In this document: positions 14,692-22,982 of the stretch, piece by piece
How positions within the stretch are numbered: position 1 is the first letter of the stretch
Layout: every line of letters starts with the position of its first letter
From: Streptomyces panaciradicis
GTDB taxonomy: Bacteria; Actinomycetota; Actinomycetes; Streptomycetales; Streptomycetaceae
DNA length: 33,792 nt
NCBI RefSeq assembly: GCF_023516615.1
Contig: NZ_JAMGBF010000086.1
Location: 1-33,792 of the forward strand
Reading direction: 5' to 3'
Position numbers and translations under genes: made by a program
The notes under the pieces: generated by a model
The model's input: only the letters and a program-made list of their open reading frames with translations
What the model was told of the DNA's origin: nothing
Databases searched by the model: none

Positions 14692-15485
14692 CCGCCAAGA
14701 CCGCCGACGCCCCGGCCGACGTCGAAGCCGCCACCGTCGAAGTCCACGACGTGCACAAGTGGTACGGCAGCCACCGGGTCCTGGACGGCGTCGACCTGAC
14801 CGTCCGCCCCGGCGAGGTCACCGTGATCCTCGGCCCCTCCGGCTCCGGCAAGTCCACCCTGCTGCGGGTCATCAACCACCTGGAGAAGCCCGAGATCGGC
14901 CACGTCAGCATCAACGGCGAACCGATCGGCGTGAAGCGGCACGGCGACCGGCTGAAGGAGCTGAGCGAGCGGGCCATTCTCACCCAGCGCGGGCGCATCG
15001 GGTTCGTCTTCCAGAACTTCAACCTGTTCCCGCATCTGACGGTCCTGGACAACGTGGCCGCGGCCCCGGTCGCCACCGGCCGGCTCGGCAGGCCCGAAGC
15101 CCAGGAACTGGCCCGCGAACTCCTCGGCCGGGTCGGCCTCGCCGACAAGACCGGCGCCTACCCGCGCCAGCTCTCCGGCGGCCAGCAGCAGCGCGTCGCC
15201 ATCGCCCGCGCCCTGGCGCTGCGCCCCGGTGTCATCCTCTTCGACGAGCCCACCTCCGCCCTGGACCCCGAACTGGTCGGCGAAGTCCTCGCCGTCATCC
15301 GGGACCTGGCCTCCAGCGGCACCACCCTCGTCATCGTCACCCACGAGATCGGCTTCGCCCGCGAGATCGCCGACCGGGTCGTCTTCATCGACGGCGGCAA
15401 GATCATCGAGCAGGGGCCGCCCTCCGAGGTCCTCGACACCCCACGGCACGAGCGGACCAGGGACTTCCTCAGCAAGGTCCTGTGA
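14688..15485 (+). CDS. Polar-amino-acid-type ABC transporter ATP-binding protein
   Basis: A 265-residue HisP/GlnQ/TcyN-type ATPase. Walker A GPSGSGKST is at residues 49-57, the Q-loop is FVFQNFNLFPHLT, the signature is LSGGQQQR, and Walker B is VILFDEPTSALDPE. A longer insert before the Q-loop (KRHGDRLKELSERAI) is larger than in most HisP proteins and resembles cystine-type ATPases with an extended middle. The ATG overlaps the permease stop (ATGA). Confidence 0.9.
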   Translation: MTAKTADAPADVEAATVEVHDVHKWYGSHRVLDGVDLTVRPGEVTVILGPSGSGKSTLLRVINHLEKPEIGHVSINGEPIGVKRHGDRLKELSERAILTQRGRIGFVFQNFNLFPHLTVLDNVAAAPVATGRLGRPEAQELARELLGRVGLADKTGAYPRQLSGGQQQRVAIARALALRPGVILFDEPTSALDPELVGEVLAVIRDLASSGTTLVIVTHEIGFAREIADRVVFIDGGKIIEQGPPSEVLDTPRHERTRDFLSKVL

Positions 15486-15554
15486 CCCGCCGCCCCCACG
15501 ACCTCCCCCCACGCCACCACTCTCATCACCGCCCCTGAGCGACAAGGAACGGCC

Positions 15555-16583
15555 ATGCGCACCCACTTCACCCGACGCAGCCTGATACGCGGCATCACCG
15601 CGGCGACCGCCGTCGCCTCCCTGGCCACCGGGCTCGCCGCCTGCGGTGGCGACAGCGACGCGGCCACCACCACCGGCACCGCCGCCAAGTCCGGCGAGGT
15701 CGTCATCGGCCAGGCCTCCAACGGCGCCGCCAAGCAGACCACCGTCAAGGTCTCCGAGGTCAAGTCCATCAGCTCCGAACTGCCCGCCGCCCTCAAGAAC
15801 AGCGGCAAGCTGGAGATCGGCATCGGCGCCCTGCCCGCCGGCTTCCCGCCGCTGGCCTACGTCGGCAGTGACCAGAAGACCCTCACCGGCGCGGAGCCCG
15901 ACTTCGGCCGCCTGGTCGCCGCCGTCCTCGGACTCAAGCCCGAGGTGAAGAACTCCACCTGGGAGAACCTCTTCGTCGGCATCGACAGCGGCAAGGTCGA
16001 CGTGGCCTTCTCCAACGTCACCGACACCGAAGAGCGCAAGAAGAAGTACGAGTTCGCCTCCTACCGGCAGGACAACCTCGCGTTCACCGTGCCCAAGAAG
16101 AGCACCTGGAACTTCGGCGGCGACTACGAGAACCTCGCCGGCAAGACGGTCTCCGTGAGCGCCGGGACCAACCAGGAGAAGATCCTCCTGGAGTGGAAGG
16201 CGAAGCTCGCCAAGGAGGGCAAGAAGCTCACCGTCAAGTACTTCCAGGACAGCAACAGCGTCTACCTGGCCCTGTCCGGCGGCAAGATCGACGCGTACCT
16301 CGGCCCCAACCCCGGCATCGCCTACCACAACCGGCAGACCGCGAACACGCCCAACGCCACGCGTACAGCCGGTACTTACTCTGGCGCCGGAGCGAACCTC
16401 CAGGGACTGATCGCGGCCACCGCCAAGAAGGACAGCGGCCTCGCCAAGCCCCTCGCCGACGCCATCAATTACCTGATCAAGAACGGCCAGTACGCCGAGT
16501 GGCTCAAGGCCTACAACCTCTCCAACGAGGCCGTCGCCAAGTCCGAGGTCAACCCGCCCGGACTCCCGCTCGACAACTCCTGA
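15555..16583 (+). CDS. Polar-amino-acid-type ABC transporter substrate-binding lipoprotein
   Basis: A 342-residue family-3 binding protein. The N-terminus has a twin arginine (R7-R8) and a lipobox LAAC (Cys30), so export may be by Tat or Sec. The mature part shows LEIGIGALPAGFPPLAYV, then EPDFGRLVAAVLGLKPEVKNSTWENLFVGIDSGKVDVAFSNVTDTEERKKKYEFA, the standard amino-acid binding-protein core. It lies 69 bp after the ATPase gene and has an AAGGAA ribosome site. Together with the preceding permease and ATPase it forms a complete importer under SAM-IV control. Confidence 0.9.
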   Translation: MRTHFTRRSLIRGITAATAVASLATGLAACGGDSDAATTTGTAAKSGEVVIGQASNGAAKQTTVKVSEVKSISSELPAALKNSGKLEIGIGALPAGFPPLAYVGSDQKTLTGAEPDFGRLVAAVLGLKPEVKNSTWENLFVGIDSGKVDVAFSNVTDTEERKKKYEFASYRQDNLAFTVPKKSTWNFGGDYENLAGKTVSVSAGTNQEKILLEWKAKLAKEGKKLTVKYFQDSNSVYLALSGGKIDAYLGPNPGIAYHNRQTANTPNATRTAGTYSGAGANLQGLIAATAKKDSGLAKPLADAINYLIKNGQYAEWLKAYNLSNEAVAKSEVNPPGLPLDNS

Positions 16584-16673
16584 CCAGCGCGCGCCGGGGA
16601 CTCCACCACCCACCTCGCGGTGGAGTCCCCGGCACGCCGGACACCCCGAGCCGCACCCGGAGACCGCCACACC

Positions 16674-17390
16674 ATGTCCGTCACCACCTCCGAAGCCACG
16701 TCCTCGCACGTCCTGGACAACCCCGCCTGGGCCGCCCTCACCGGACCCCACGCCCACTTCGCCGAACGCATCGGCCACGCCGCCCGCTACCACCAGGACG
16801 TGGCCCCCTTCCACGCCCTCTCCGACGAGGACAACCCGCGCGCCTGGGCCGACCTGGCCAGACTCGTCGGCCCCGGCGGCACCGCCGCGGTACGAGGCGT
16901 CACCGAGGCGCCGGACGGCTGGGAGGTCGTCAGCCTCGGACACGGGGTCCAGCTCGTGGACACCTCCCTGCGCGCCGAGCCCGACCCCGAGGCCGTACGC
17001 CTCGGCCCCGGCGACGTCCCCCAGATCCTCGACCTGATCGCCCGCACCGAACCCGGCCCCTACCGGCGTCGCACCGTCGAGATGGGCACCTACCTCGGCA
17101 TCCGCCACCGCGGCCGGCTGATCGCCCTGGCCGGCGAGCGGCTGCACCCGCCCGGCTGGACGGAGATCAGCGCCGTGTGCACCGACCCCGACCACCGGGG
17201 CAGGGGGCTGGCCACCCGGCTGGTCCGTGCCGTCGCCGCGGGCATCAAGGAGCGGGGCGAACAGCCCTTCCTGCACGCCGCGGCCGCCAACGCGAACGCG
17301 ATCCGGCTGTACGAGTCGATCGGCTTCACCCTGCGCAGCCGAACGGTCTTCTCGCTCGTCCGGCACACCGGCGCCGCGGTCCTGGAATGA
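16674..17390 (+). CDS. GNAT-family N-acetyltransferase (FR47-like)
   Basis: A 238-residue acetyltransferase. The GNAT fold is in the second half: the acetyl-CoA loop DHRGRGLATRL near residues 170-180, followed by NANAIRLYESIGF. The first ~100 residues are a less conserved N-terminal domain. Its position, directly after a cystine-type importer and before a row of LLM monooxygenases, mirrors the ytm/ytn operon of B. subtilis, where an acetyltransferase N-acetylates S-alkylcysteine before oxidative C-S cleavage. That role is inferred from context; the protein is longer than the Bacillus enzyme and may not be its ortholog. Confidence 0.8.
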   Translation: MSVTTSEATSSHVLDNPAWAALTGPHAHFAERIGHAARYHQDVAPFHALSDEDNPRAWADLARLVGPGGTAAVRGVTEAPDGWEVVSLGHGVQLVDTSLRAEPDPEAVRLGPGDVPQILDLIARTEPGPYRRRTVEMGTYLGIRHRGRLIALAGERLHPPGWTEISAVCTDPDHRGRGLATRLVRAVAAGIKERGEQPFLHAAAANANAIRLYESIGFTLRSRTVFSLVRHTGAAVLE

Positions 17391-17443
17391 ACGGCATGAC
17401 CACGCCGTCGCCCCTCTCACCCCACCTCCAGGAAGGCACCCCA

Positions 17444-18652
17444 GTGTCCGCAACTCCACGCAATCCTCTGCACCTTGCCGTCGCCCTCGACGGAACCGGC
17501 TGGCACCCCGCCTCCTGGCGTGAGCAAGTCGCCCGCCCCCGCGACCTGTTCACCGCCGGCCACTGGGCGGACCTCGTCGCCGAGGCCGAGCGCGGACTGC
17601 TCGACTTCGTCACCTTCGAGGACGGCCTGGGCCTGCAGTCCTCGCACTACGGTGAGTTGGACGGCCGCACCGACCAGGTCCGCGGCCGGCTGGACGCCGT
17701 ACTGACCGCCGCCCGGATCGCACCCCTGACCCGGCACATCGGCCTGGTGCCGACCGTGATCGCCACCCACACCGAGCCGTTCCACATCTCCAAGGCGATC
17801 GCCACCCTCGACTACGTCAGCACCGGCCGCGCGGGCCTGCGCGTGCAGATCTCCGCCCGGCCGCACGAGGCCGACCACTTCGGCCGCCGCACCTTCCCGC
17901 CGATCGACCTGAGCGAACTGCAGAGCCCGGCCGGGCAGGAACGCCTCACCGACCTCTTCGACGAGGCAGCGGACCACGTCGAGGTCGTGCGCCGGCTCTG
18001 GGACAGCTGGGAGGACGACGCGGAGATCCGGGACGCCGCCACCGGACGCTTCATAGACCGCGACAAGCTGCACTACATCGACTTCCAGGGCAGGCACTTC
18101 AGCGTCAAGGGGCCCTCCATCACCCCGCGTCCGCCCCAGGGCCAGCCCCTGGTCACCGCCCTCGCCCACCAGACCGTTCCCTACCGGCTGGTGGCCCGCC
18201 AGGCCGACGTCGGCTACGTCACTCCGCAGGACAGCGCGCACGCCCGGGCGATCGTCGCCGAGATCCGGGCCGAGCAGGAGGCGGCCGGGCGGGCCGGTGA
18301 ACCCCTGCACGTCTTCGGTGACCTGGTGGTCTTCCTGGACGACGAGCAGGCCGCCGCCGAGGACCGGCGCGCACGGCTCGACGCCCTGGCCGGGGAGCCG
18401 TACACCAGCGACGCCCGGATCTTCGCCGGCACCCCCCAGCAACTCGCCGATCTGTTGCAGGAGTTGGCGGCGGAAGGTCTGAGTGGGTTCCGGCTGCGGC
18501 CCGCCGTCGCCGGACACGACCTGCCGGCCATCACCCGCGGCCTGGTCCCGGAACTCCAGCGCCGGGGTGTCTTCCGCACCGTCTACGAAGCCGACACCCT
18601 GCGCGGCCTGCTGGGCCTCGCCCGCCCCGCCAACCGCTACACCGCCGCCTGA
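17444..18652 (+). CDS. LLM-class flavin-dependent monooxygenase (first of four in a row)
   Basis: A 402-residue luciferase-like enzyme. Markers are LHLAVALDGTGWHPASW at the N-terminus, HTEPFHISKAIATLDYVSTGRAGLRVQIS around residues 110-135, RRLWDSWEDDAEIRD, FSVKGPSITPRPPQGQPLV and FAGTPQQLADLLQELAAEGLSGFRL. It belongs to the larger NtaA-related branch but differs from the enzyme at 18673. The GTG start was chosen because a GGAAGG site lies 8 bases upstream. Its decayed paralog is at 5510-6144. Substrate unknown; context suggests a thioether or its sulfoxide. Confidence 0.86.
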   Translation: MSATPRNPLHLAVALDGTGWHPASWREQVARPRDLFTAGHWADLVAEAERGLLDFVTFEDGLGLQSSHYGELDGRTDQVRGRLDAVLTAARIAPLTRHIGLVPTVIATHTEPFHISKAIATLDYVSTGRAGLRVQISARPHEADHFGRRTFPPIDLSELQSPAGQERLTDLFDEAADHVEVVRRLWDSWEDDAEIRDAATGRFIDRDKLHYIDFQGRHFSVKGPSITPRPPQGQPLVTALAHQTVPYRLVARQADVGYVTPQDSAHARAIVAEIRAEQEAAGRAGEPLHVFGDLVVFLDDEQAAAEDRRARLDALAGEPYTSDARIFAGTPQQLADLLQELAAEGLSGFRLRPAVAGHDLPAITRGLVPELQRRGVFRTVYEADTLRGLLGLARPANRYTAA

Positions 18653-18672
18653 TCCGGAAGGACCGCACCGAC

Positions 18673-20046
18673 ATGACCAGTAAGCCGTTGAAGCAGATCC
18701 ACCTGGCCGCGCATTTCCCGGGCGTCAACAACACCACCGTGTGGAGCGACCCGAAGGCCGGCAGCCACATCGAGTTCAGCTCCTTCGCCCACTTCGCCCG
18801 CACCGCCGAACGCGCCCGGTTCGACTTCCTGTTCCTCGCCGAGGGACTGCGACTGCGCGAACAGGGCGGAAAGATCTACGACCTGGACGTCGTCGGCCGC
18901 CCCGACACCTTCACCGTGCTGGCCGCGCTCGCCGCCGTCACCGAGCACCTCGGCCTGACCGGCACCATCAACTCGACGTTCAACGAGCCCTACGAGGTGG
19001 CCCGCCAGTTCGCCAGCCTCGACCACCTGTCCGGAGGCCGTGCCGCCTGGAACGTCGTCACCTCGTGGGACGCTTTCACCGGCGAGAACTTCCGCCGCGG
19101 CGGCTTCCTGCCGCAGCAGGAGCGCTACTCTCGCGCCAAGGAGTTCCTGGCCACCGCCAACGAGCTCTTCGACTCCTGGCACGGCGACGAGATCGTCGCC
19201 GACCAGACCACCGGCGTCTTCCTGCGCGACGCGAAGGCAGGCGCCTTCGCCCACACGGGACAACACTTCGACATCCACGGCCAGTTCGACGTCCCGCGCT
19301 CCCCGCAGGGCCGTCCGGTGATCTTCCAGGCCGGCGATTCGGAGGAGGGACGGGAGTTCGCCGCCTCCAGCGCCGACGCCATCTTCAGCCGGCACGCGAC
19401 CCTGGAGGCAGGTCAGGCCTTCTACGCGGACGTCAAGAACCGGCTCGCCAAGTACGGCCGCCGCCATGACCAGTTGCTGATCCTGCCCGCCGCCTCCTTC
19501 GCACTCGCCGACACCGACGCCGAGGCCGAGGAACTCGCCAGGGCGGTGCGCCGCCAGCAGGTCAGCGGCGCCACCGCCATCAAGCACCTGGAGTTCGTCT
19601 GGAACCGGGACCTGTCCTCCTACGACCCGGAAGGGCCGCTGCCCGACATCGACCCGGACGTCAGCGACCACCACATCTCCAAGGGCCGTGCCCAGGTCCG
19701 CATGTACCGCGACCCGCTGGCCACCGCCCGTGAGTGGCGCGAGCTGGCCGCCGCCAACAACTGGTCCATCCGCGACCTGGTCATCCACACCGGCAACCGG
19801 CAGACCTTCGTCGGCTCCCCGGCGACCATCGCCAGGACCATCAACGACCACGTCCAGGCCGACGCCGGCGACGGCTTCATCCTCGTACCGCACATCACCC
19901 CCACCGGCCTCGACGACTTCGCCGACAAGGTCGTCCCGCTCCTTCAGGAACAGGGCGTCTTCCGCACCGAGTACGAGGGCCCCACCCTCCGCCACCACCT
20001 GGGGCTCGCGCACCCCGACGCCGTCGACGACCGGGTCGCGTCGTGA
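18673..20046 (+). CDS. NtaA/SnaA/CmoJ-like FMN-dependent monooxygenase
   Basis: A 457-residue NtaA/SnaA/DszA-group enzyme. It begins KQIHLAAHFPGVNNTTVWSDP, a pattern typical of this group, and has GTINSTFNEPYEVARQFASLDHLSGGRAAWNVVTSWD, NFRRGGF, ERYSRAKEFL, SPQGRPVIFQAGDSEEGR and a C-terminal GDGFILVPHITPTGLDDF. In B. subtilis the related CmoJ (YtnJ) splits the C-S bond of N-acetyl S-alkylcysteine sulfoxides using reduced flavin. The operon context (cystine-type importer, GNAT, LLM enzymes) makes a CmoJ-like job plausible but unproven. GGAAGGA site; stop overlaps the next start (GTGA). Confidence 0.88.
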   Translation: MTSKPLKQIHLAAHFPGVNNTTVWSDPKAGSHIEFSSFAHFARTAERARFDFLFLAEGLRLREQGGKIYDLDVVGRPDTFTVLAALAAVTEHLGLTGTINSTFNEPYEVARQFASLDHLSGGRAAWNVVTSWDAFTGENFRRGGFLPQQERYSRAKEFLATANELFDSWHGDEIVADQTTGVFLRDAKAGAFAHTGQHFDIHGQFDVPRSPQGRPVIFQAGDSEEGREFAASSADAIFSRHATLEAGQAFYADVKNRLAKYGRRHDQLLILPAASFALADTDAEAEELARAVRRQQVSGATAIKHLEFVWNRDLSSYDPEGPLPDIDPDVSDHHISKGRAQVRMYRDPLATAREWRELAAANNWSIRDLVIHTGNRQTFVGSPATIARTINDHVQADAGDGFILVPHITPTGLDDFADKVVPLLQEQGVFRTEYEGPTLRHHLGLAHPDAVDDRVAS

Positions 20047-21134
20047 AGTTCCTCGCCATCACCCTCATCACACACCGCCCGGACCCGGTCACCGGGGTGC
20101 GGAAGTCCACCCACGACCGCTTCCGCGAGGTGCTCGACAACGCGGTCATGGCCGAGGAGCTGGGCTTCGACGGCTTCGGCGTGGGGGAGCGGCACGAGCG
20201 GCCGTTCATCTCCTCGTCCCCGACCGTCGTCCTCAGCCACGTGGCCGCCCTGACCAAGCGCATCCGCCTGTTCACGGCCGTCACGACGCTCAGCCTGCTC
20301 GACCCGGTGCGGGCGTACGAGGACTACGCCACCCTCGACCACCTCTCCGACGGACGCCTCGACCTGATCATCGGCAAGGGCAACGGCACCGCCCAGCGCG
20401 AGCTGTTCCAGGTCACGCCCGAGGACCAGTGGGACCGCAACGCCGAGAGCTACGAGGTGTTCCGGCAGATCTGGCGGCAGGACAAGGTCACCGCCGACAC
20501 CCGTTTCCGCCCCCCGCTGAGGGACGCCGAGGTCTGGCCGCGGCCGTACCAGCAGCCGATCCGGGTCTGGCACGGCAGCGCCACCAGCAAGGAGTCGGTC
20601 GACCTGGCCGCCCGCTACGGCGACCCGCTGTTCTCGGCGAACGTCACCCATCCCATCGAGCCGTACGCCGAGCTGATCCGCCACTACCGGGAACGCTGGG
20701 AGCACTACGGTCACGATCCGGAGCGCATCGCGGTCGGCGCCGGCACGGCCGGTGTCCATGTCGCCCCGACCTCCCAGCAGGCCCTCGCCGCCTACCGGCC
20801 GATCTTCGAGGCCAACCTGGCGCACTTCAGGCAGGCGGGCCTCCCGGTGGTCTTCGAGACCTTGGAGGACTTCGTCGCACGCAGCTCCGCCCTGATCGGC
20901 AGCCCGCAGCAGGTCATCGAGAAAGTACGCCGCTACCACGAGGAGTTCGGGCACACGGTGCTCCATCTCCACGCCGACGCCGGGGGACTCTCGGACGCCG
21001 CGCATCGCGCCTCCCTGGAGCTGTTCCAGTCCCACGTCGCCCCCGTGCTGCGGCGCGAGATCCCCGACCCACCGTTCCCGTGGAGCCCCGTGCTTCCTAC
21101 GCAACCCCTCACCCAGGAGTCCGTCCATGTCTGA
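20043..21134 (+). CDS. LLM-class flavin-dependent oxidoreductase
   Basis: A 363-residue luciferase-like protein with the bacterial luciferase fold: ELGFDGFGVGERHERPFISSSP, RIRLFTAVTTLSLLDPVRAYEDYATLDHLSDGRLDLIIGKGN and a C-terminal GSPQQVIEKVRRY..FGHT. It is shorter than the NtaA-type neighbours and is closer to the general LLM class. The GTG start overlaps the preceding stop (GTGA), and its own end overlaps the next gene by 8 bp, so translation is tightly coupled. Whether it uses FMNH2 or F420 cannot be told from the sequence; the SsuE gene downstream favours FMN. Confidence 0.86.
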   Translation: MKFLAITLITHRPDPVTGVRKSTHDRFREVLDNAVMAEELGFDGFGVGERHERPFISSSPTVVLSHVAALTKRIRLFTAVTTLSLLDPVRAYEDYATLDHLSDGRLDLIIGKGNGTAQRELFQVTPEDQWDRNAESYEVFRQIWRQDKVTADTRFRPPLRDAEVWPRPYQQPIRVWHGSATSKESVDLAARYGDPLFSANVTHPIEPYAELIRHYRERWEHYGHDPERIAVGAGTAGVHVAPTSQQALAAYRPIFEANLAHFRQAGLPVVFETLEDFVARSSALIGSPQQVIEKVRRYHEEFGHTVLHLHADAGGLSDAAHRASLELFQSHVAPVLRREIPDPPFPWSPVLPTQPLTQESVHV

Positions 21135-22278
21135 CATCGCCCTCGGCGTCCTCGATCTGGTCCCCATCCCGTCCGGCTCGACGGCGGCCGATGCCCTGCG
21201 CAACTCGATCGACCTCGCGCAACAGGCCGAGCGCCTGGGATACGCCCGCTACTGGTTCGCCGAGCACCACCTCAACCCGGGCGTGGCCGGCACCTCACCC
21301 GCCGTCGTCCTGGCCCTGACCGCTTCCGCCACCTCGACCATCCGGCTCGGCTCCGGAGCCGTGCAGCTCGGTCACCGCACCGCGCTGTCCACCGTCGAGG
21401 AGTTCGGCCTGCTCGACGCGCTGCACCCGGGCCGCTTCGATCTGGGCCTGGGCCGCTCCGGGGGCCGGCCGCCCGGACAGTCGGACGCACCGCCGCCTAC
21501 GACGACCCCGGTCGTCGACGGCCGCGCCCCCAACGGCCTGCTCATCCCGCCCCCCTTCTCCTTCGCGCAACTGCTCGGCTCCCCCCGCATCGCCCTGCAG
21601 CGCAGGCTCCTCCTGTTGCCGGGCGCCGAATCGCAGGACTACACCGAGCAGATCGACGACATCCTCGCCCTGCTCGCCGGTACCTACCGCTCCCCTGAGG
21701 GCGTCGAAGCGCACGTCGTGCCCGGAGAGGGCGCCGATCTCGAGGTGTGGATCCTGGGCAGCAGCGGCGGCCAGAGCGCGTCCGTCGCGGGTCGCAACGG
21801 CCTGCGGTTCGCGGCGAACTACCACGTCAGCCCCGCCACGGTCCTGGAGGCGGTGGAGGGCTACCGGGCCTACTTCCAGCCCTCCGATGTGCTCGACAAG
21901 CCCTACGTCAGCGTCTCGGCCGACGTCGTCGTGGCCGACGACGACGCCACCGCCCGCGAACTCGCCACCGGCTACGGGCCATGGGTACGCAGCATCCGCA
22001 CCGCCGAGGGCGCCATCGAGTTCCCCACGCCGCAGGAAGCGCGCGCCCGCGCCTGGACCGACGCGGACCAGGCCCTCGTCCAGGACCGCCTCGACACCCA
22101 GTTCGTCGGCTCGCCGGGCCGGGTCGCCGACCAGCTGGAACAGCTCCAGGAGGCCACGGGCGCGGACGAGTTGCTCATCACGACGATCACCCACGACCAC
22201 AAGGACCGGGTCCGCTCGTACGAACTGCTCGCGGAGGAATGGCGCCGAAGGGGTCACTCGCCCCAGACGCCGAGCTGA
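21127..22278 (+). CDS. LLM oxidoreductase of the group-1/MsnO8 type (CmoO-like)
   Basis: A 383-residue luciferase-like enzyme of the group typified by E. coli YhbW and B. subtilis YtmO (CmoO). Its signature runs LGVLDLVPIPSGSTAADALRNS at the N-terminus, GYARYWFAEHHLNPGVAGTSP, and GAVQLGHRTALSTVEEFGLLDALHPGRFDLGLGRSGG. It is a little longer than usual owing to an insert rich in Pro and Thr near residues 118-135 (GQSDAPPPTTTPVVDG). CmoO acts in S-alkylcysteine sulfoxidation in Bacillus; the same step is a reasonable guess here because the importer, the GNAT and a CmoJ-like enzyme lie in the same operon. Confidence 0.86.
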   Translation: MSDIALGVLDLVPIPSGSTAADALRNSIDLAQQAERLGYARYWFAEHHLNPGVAGTSPAVVLALTASATSTIRLGSGAVQLGHRTALSTVEEFGLLDALHPGRFDLGLGRSGGRPPGQSDAPPPTTTPVVDGRAPNGLLIPPPFSFAQLLGSPRIALQRRLLLLPGAESQDYTEQIDDILALLAGTYRSPEGVEAHVVPGEGADLEVWILGSSGGQSASVAGRNGLRFAANYHVSPATVLEAVEGYRAYFQPSDVLDKPYVSVSADVVVADDDATARELATGYGPWVRSIRTAEGAIEFPTPQEARARAWTDADQALVQDRLDTQFVGSPGRVADQLEQLQEATGADELLITTITHDHKDRVRSYELLAEEWRRRGHSPQTPS

Positions 22279-22331
22279 TGCCCACGCCCGTCCCCGAGGA
22301 AGTTCACCCCGACCAACCGAAAGGTCCTGCC

Positions 22332-22889
22332 ATGGCCACCATCCTGTCCGTCTCCGGAAGCCCCTCGCCGACCTCCCGCACCGGAAGGCTGCTCCGCCAC
22401 CTCGACCAGCGGCTCACCGCCCAGGGACACGAGGTGATCCCCCTGGACGTGCGCACGCTCCCGCCGGAGGCCCTGCTGCACGCCGATTTCGGCCATCCCG
22501 CGATAACCCGGGCCGCAGCCCTGTTCGAGCAGGCGGAGGGCGTCGTGATCGGCACCCCCGTCTACAAGGCCGCCTACTCCGGGCTGCTGAAGGCGCTGCT
22601 GGACCTGCTGCCGCAGTACGCGCTGGTGGGCAAGACCGTCCTGCCGCTGGCCACCGGCGGCAGCACCGCCCACGTCCTGGCCATCGACTACGCCCTGCGC
22701 CCGGTCCTCGCCTCCATGGGCCCCGCCCACATCACCCCCGGCTGGTTCACCCTCGACAAGGACATCACCGTGCGCGACGACGGCACGCTGACCGTCGCGC
22801 CGGGCTCGGCCGAGGCGCTGCTCCAGGTCACCGACCAGTTCTCGGCCGCGCTGGGCGGTCGTACGACGCTGCTGGCGGCCACCGGATGA
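22332..22889 (+). CDS. ssuE: NADPH-dependent FMN reductase (SsuE-like)
   Basis: A 185-residue flavodoxin-like reductase. It opens with the flavin-phosphate loop SGSPSPTSRTGRLL (residues 8-21) and has GTPVYKAAYSGLLKALLDLLP at about residues 75-95, both typical of SsuE. It supplies reduced FMN to the monooxygenases, in particular the SsuD gene that follows 93 bp downstream, and is the only dedicated FMN reductase in the window. The ATG has a GAAAGG site. It probably serves all FMNH2-dependent enzymes of the island. Confidence 0.9.
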   Translation: MATILSVSGSPSPTSRTGRLLRHLDQRLTAQGHEVIPLDVRTLPPEALLHADFGHPAITRAAALFEQAEGVVIGTPVYKAAYSGLLKALLDLLPQYALVGKTVLPLATGGSTAHVLAIDYALRPVLASMGPAHITPGWFTLDKDITVRDDGTLTVAPGSAEALLQVTDQFSAALGGRTTLLAATG

Positions 22890-22982
22890 GCGGCGCGACG
22901 GTCCTGGGCGGCGCTGCCACCGGGCCACCCCGCCACCACCATCTGTGACGCACACCGACAACCGGCCGATCGGAGTCCCCGC

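Noticed and set aside
14586..17459. 957-codon minus-strand open frame opposite the importer and GNAT genes
   Set aside because: Low-complexity Gly/Val/Glu-rich translation antisense to genes with clear motifs; a GC-bias artefact.
22886..22948. 20-codon ORF overlapping the ssuE stop by ATGA
   Set aside because: No ribosome site, no Cys, His-rich tail of no known type; probably a chance frame in the ssuE-ssuD gap.
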